Made by a program: the position numbers and the translations under genes. A DNA stretch of 6,615 bases, taken from the NCBI GenBank assembly GCA_945870465.1, contig CAMBSS010000207.1, positions 1-6,615 on the forward strand. Direction: 5' to 3'. This stretch comes from Bordetella parapertussis. Its GTDB lineage: Bacteria; Pseudomonadota; Gammaproteobacteria; Burkholderiales; SG8-41. The notes beneath the pieces are model-generated. The model searched no databases. It saw only the letters and a list, made by a program, of their open reading frames with translations, and was not told the origin of the DNA. Of the stretch, positions 6,323 through 6,615 are shown in pieces. The stretch's first letter is position 1; every line of letters begins with the position of its first letter.

Positions 6323-6438
6323 TGATGTTACCCCGGCTTTTTCAATTGAAATGCTGTGAAGATCAAGACGTTGAATGTAGGATGATAAGAAACGGCGTGT
6401 GCACGAACGGTTTTTTCTCTGTGTTGGGACCAACCAAC

Positions 6439-6444
6439 GAGGAG
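6439..6444 (+). promoter_or_regulatory. Ribosome-binding site of the transposase
   Basis: GAGGAG lies seven bases before ATG 6452, an ideal position. It is the strongest support for reading the open frame at the window end as a real gene. Confidence 0.75.
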
Positions 6445-6451
6445 ATCTGTC

Positions 6452-6615
6452 ATGCACACGCACGCGACAAAGATTGTACAGAACTTTGTTCACAAAAACC
6501 TGAGTCTGATTCACGCAGCCCGCCGCCAATTGCTGTGCGCGGCGGTGTGCGCCGTGATGGGTGGACACTTGCTGAGCTTGTCGCGGCTGGCACGAGCGTT
6601 GATGGGTCAAAGCAA
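6452..6615 (+). CDS. IS4-like transposase, N-terminal part (runs off the window)
   Basis: Fifty-four codons are visible from ATG 6452, with no stop before the window ends. The frame reads MHTHATKIVQNF, then LSLIHAARRQLLCAAV (17-32) and GGHLLSLSRLARAL (37-50). The pattern of an HAARR helix, an alanine-rich segment and a 'G-x-x-L-S-L-x-x-L-x-R' helix is typical of the N-terminal DNA-binding region of IS4-family transposases. The DDE catalytic residues would lie beyond the window, so activity cannot be judged. A good Shine-Dalgarno fixes the start. The family call rests on recognition of this short region only, so another DDE family is possible. Confidence 0.72.
   Translation, partial: MHTHATKIVQNFVHKNLSLIHAARRQLLCAAVCAVMGGHLLSLSRLARALMGQS

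Larger units (their letters stand above)
6323..6615 (+). mobile_element. Left end of an insertion sequence, IS4-like (cut by the window edge)
   Basis: The dispersed repeat breaks off near 6322 and new sequence of lower GC begins (TGATGTTACCCCGG...), leading after about 130 bp to the transposase start. The left boundary is inferred from where the repeat is interrupted, give or take several bases. The terminal inverted repeat cannot be confirmed because the right end is outside the window. The 6323-6451 leader has no gene; TTGAAT (6371-6376) and GATAAG (6384-6389) look promoter-like but are too close together to form a good pair. Confidence 0.6.

Noticed and set aside
6056..6610. - strand open frame (184 aa) across the repeat region and IS end
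   Set aside because: Crosses a terminator, a palindromic repeat and the transposase start; translation is of no known type, and the + strand frame at 6452 has a good ribosome-binding site and family resemblance.

Overview
The window looks like chromosomal sequence from a GC-rich proteobacterium, most likely a betaproteobacterium (Burkholderiales-like). The basis is GC-rich codon use, the protein families present, and dispersed palindromic repeats of the CCCCTCACCC type. The assignment to organism is inference. All five genes supported here lie on the + strand. The long open frames on the - strand are shadows of GC-rich coding sequence.

Layout. 1-107: leader dominated by a 7-bp tandem repeat that runs right up to the first start codon. 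108-1088: a D-isomer-specific 2-hydroxyacid dehydrogenase. 1089-1244: a leader or terminator region with two hairpins, the second followed by a T-run. 1245-2987: a large serine acyl-esterase/amidase of the CocE/NonD (S15) family. 2988-3348: a 361-bp gap holding a 148-bp imperfect palindrome built from 10-bp units. 3349-3903 and 3915-6116: a two-gene operon for a molybdenum hydroxylase of the isoquinoline 1-oxidoreductase (IorAB) type, with a [2Fe-2S] subunit and a Tat-exported molybdopterin subunit. It is closed by a strong intrinsic terminator at 6137-6176. 6194-6322: two inverted copies of a dispersed palindromic repeat. From about 6323 to the window end: the left end of an insertion sequence with the start of an IS4-like transposase at 6452, cut by the window edge.

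How the genes relate. The two IorAB-type genes clearly work together. The small subunit has no signal of its own and probably leaves the cytoplasm folded with the Tat-tagged large subunit, passing electrons from the Mo site to a periplasmic acceptor that is not encoded here. The dehydrogenase and the CocE-type hydrolase could both serve peripheral catabolism of organic acids and esters, but nothing in the sequence links them to each other or to the Mo enzyme, and hairpins or repeats separate the three units. I see no defence system, CRISPR array, tRNA or rRNA. The more unusual content is non-coding: the heptamer repeat in the ribosome-binding position of the first gene, the 10-bp-unit palindrome, and the apparent IS insertion into a dispersed repeat.
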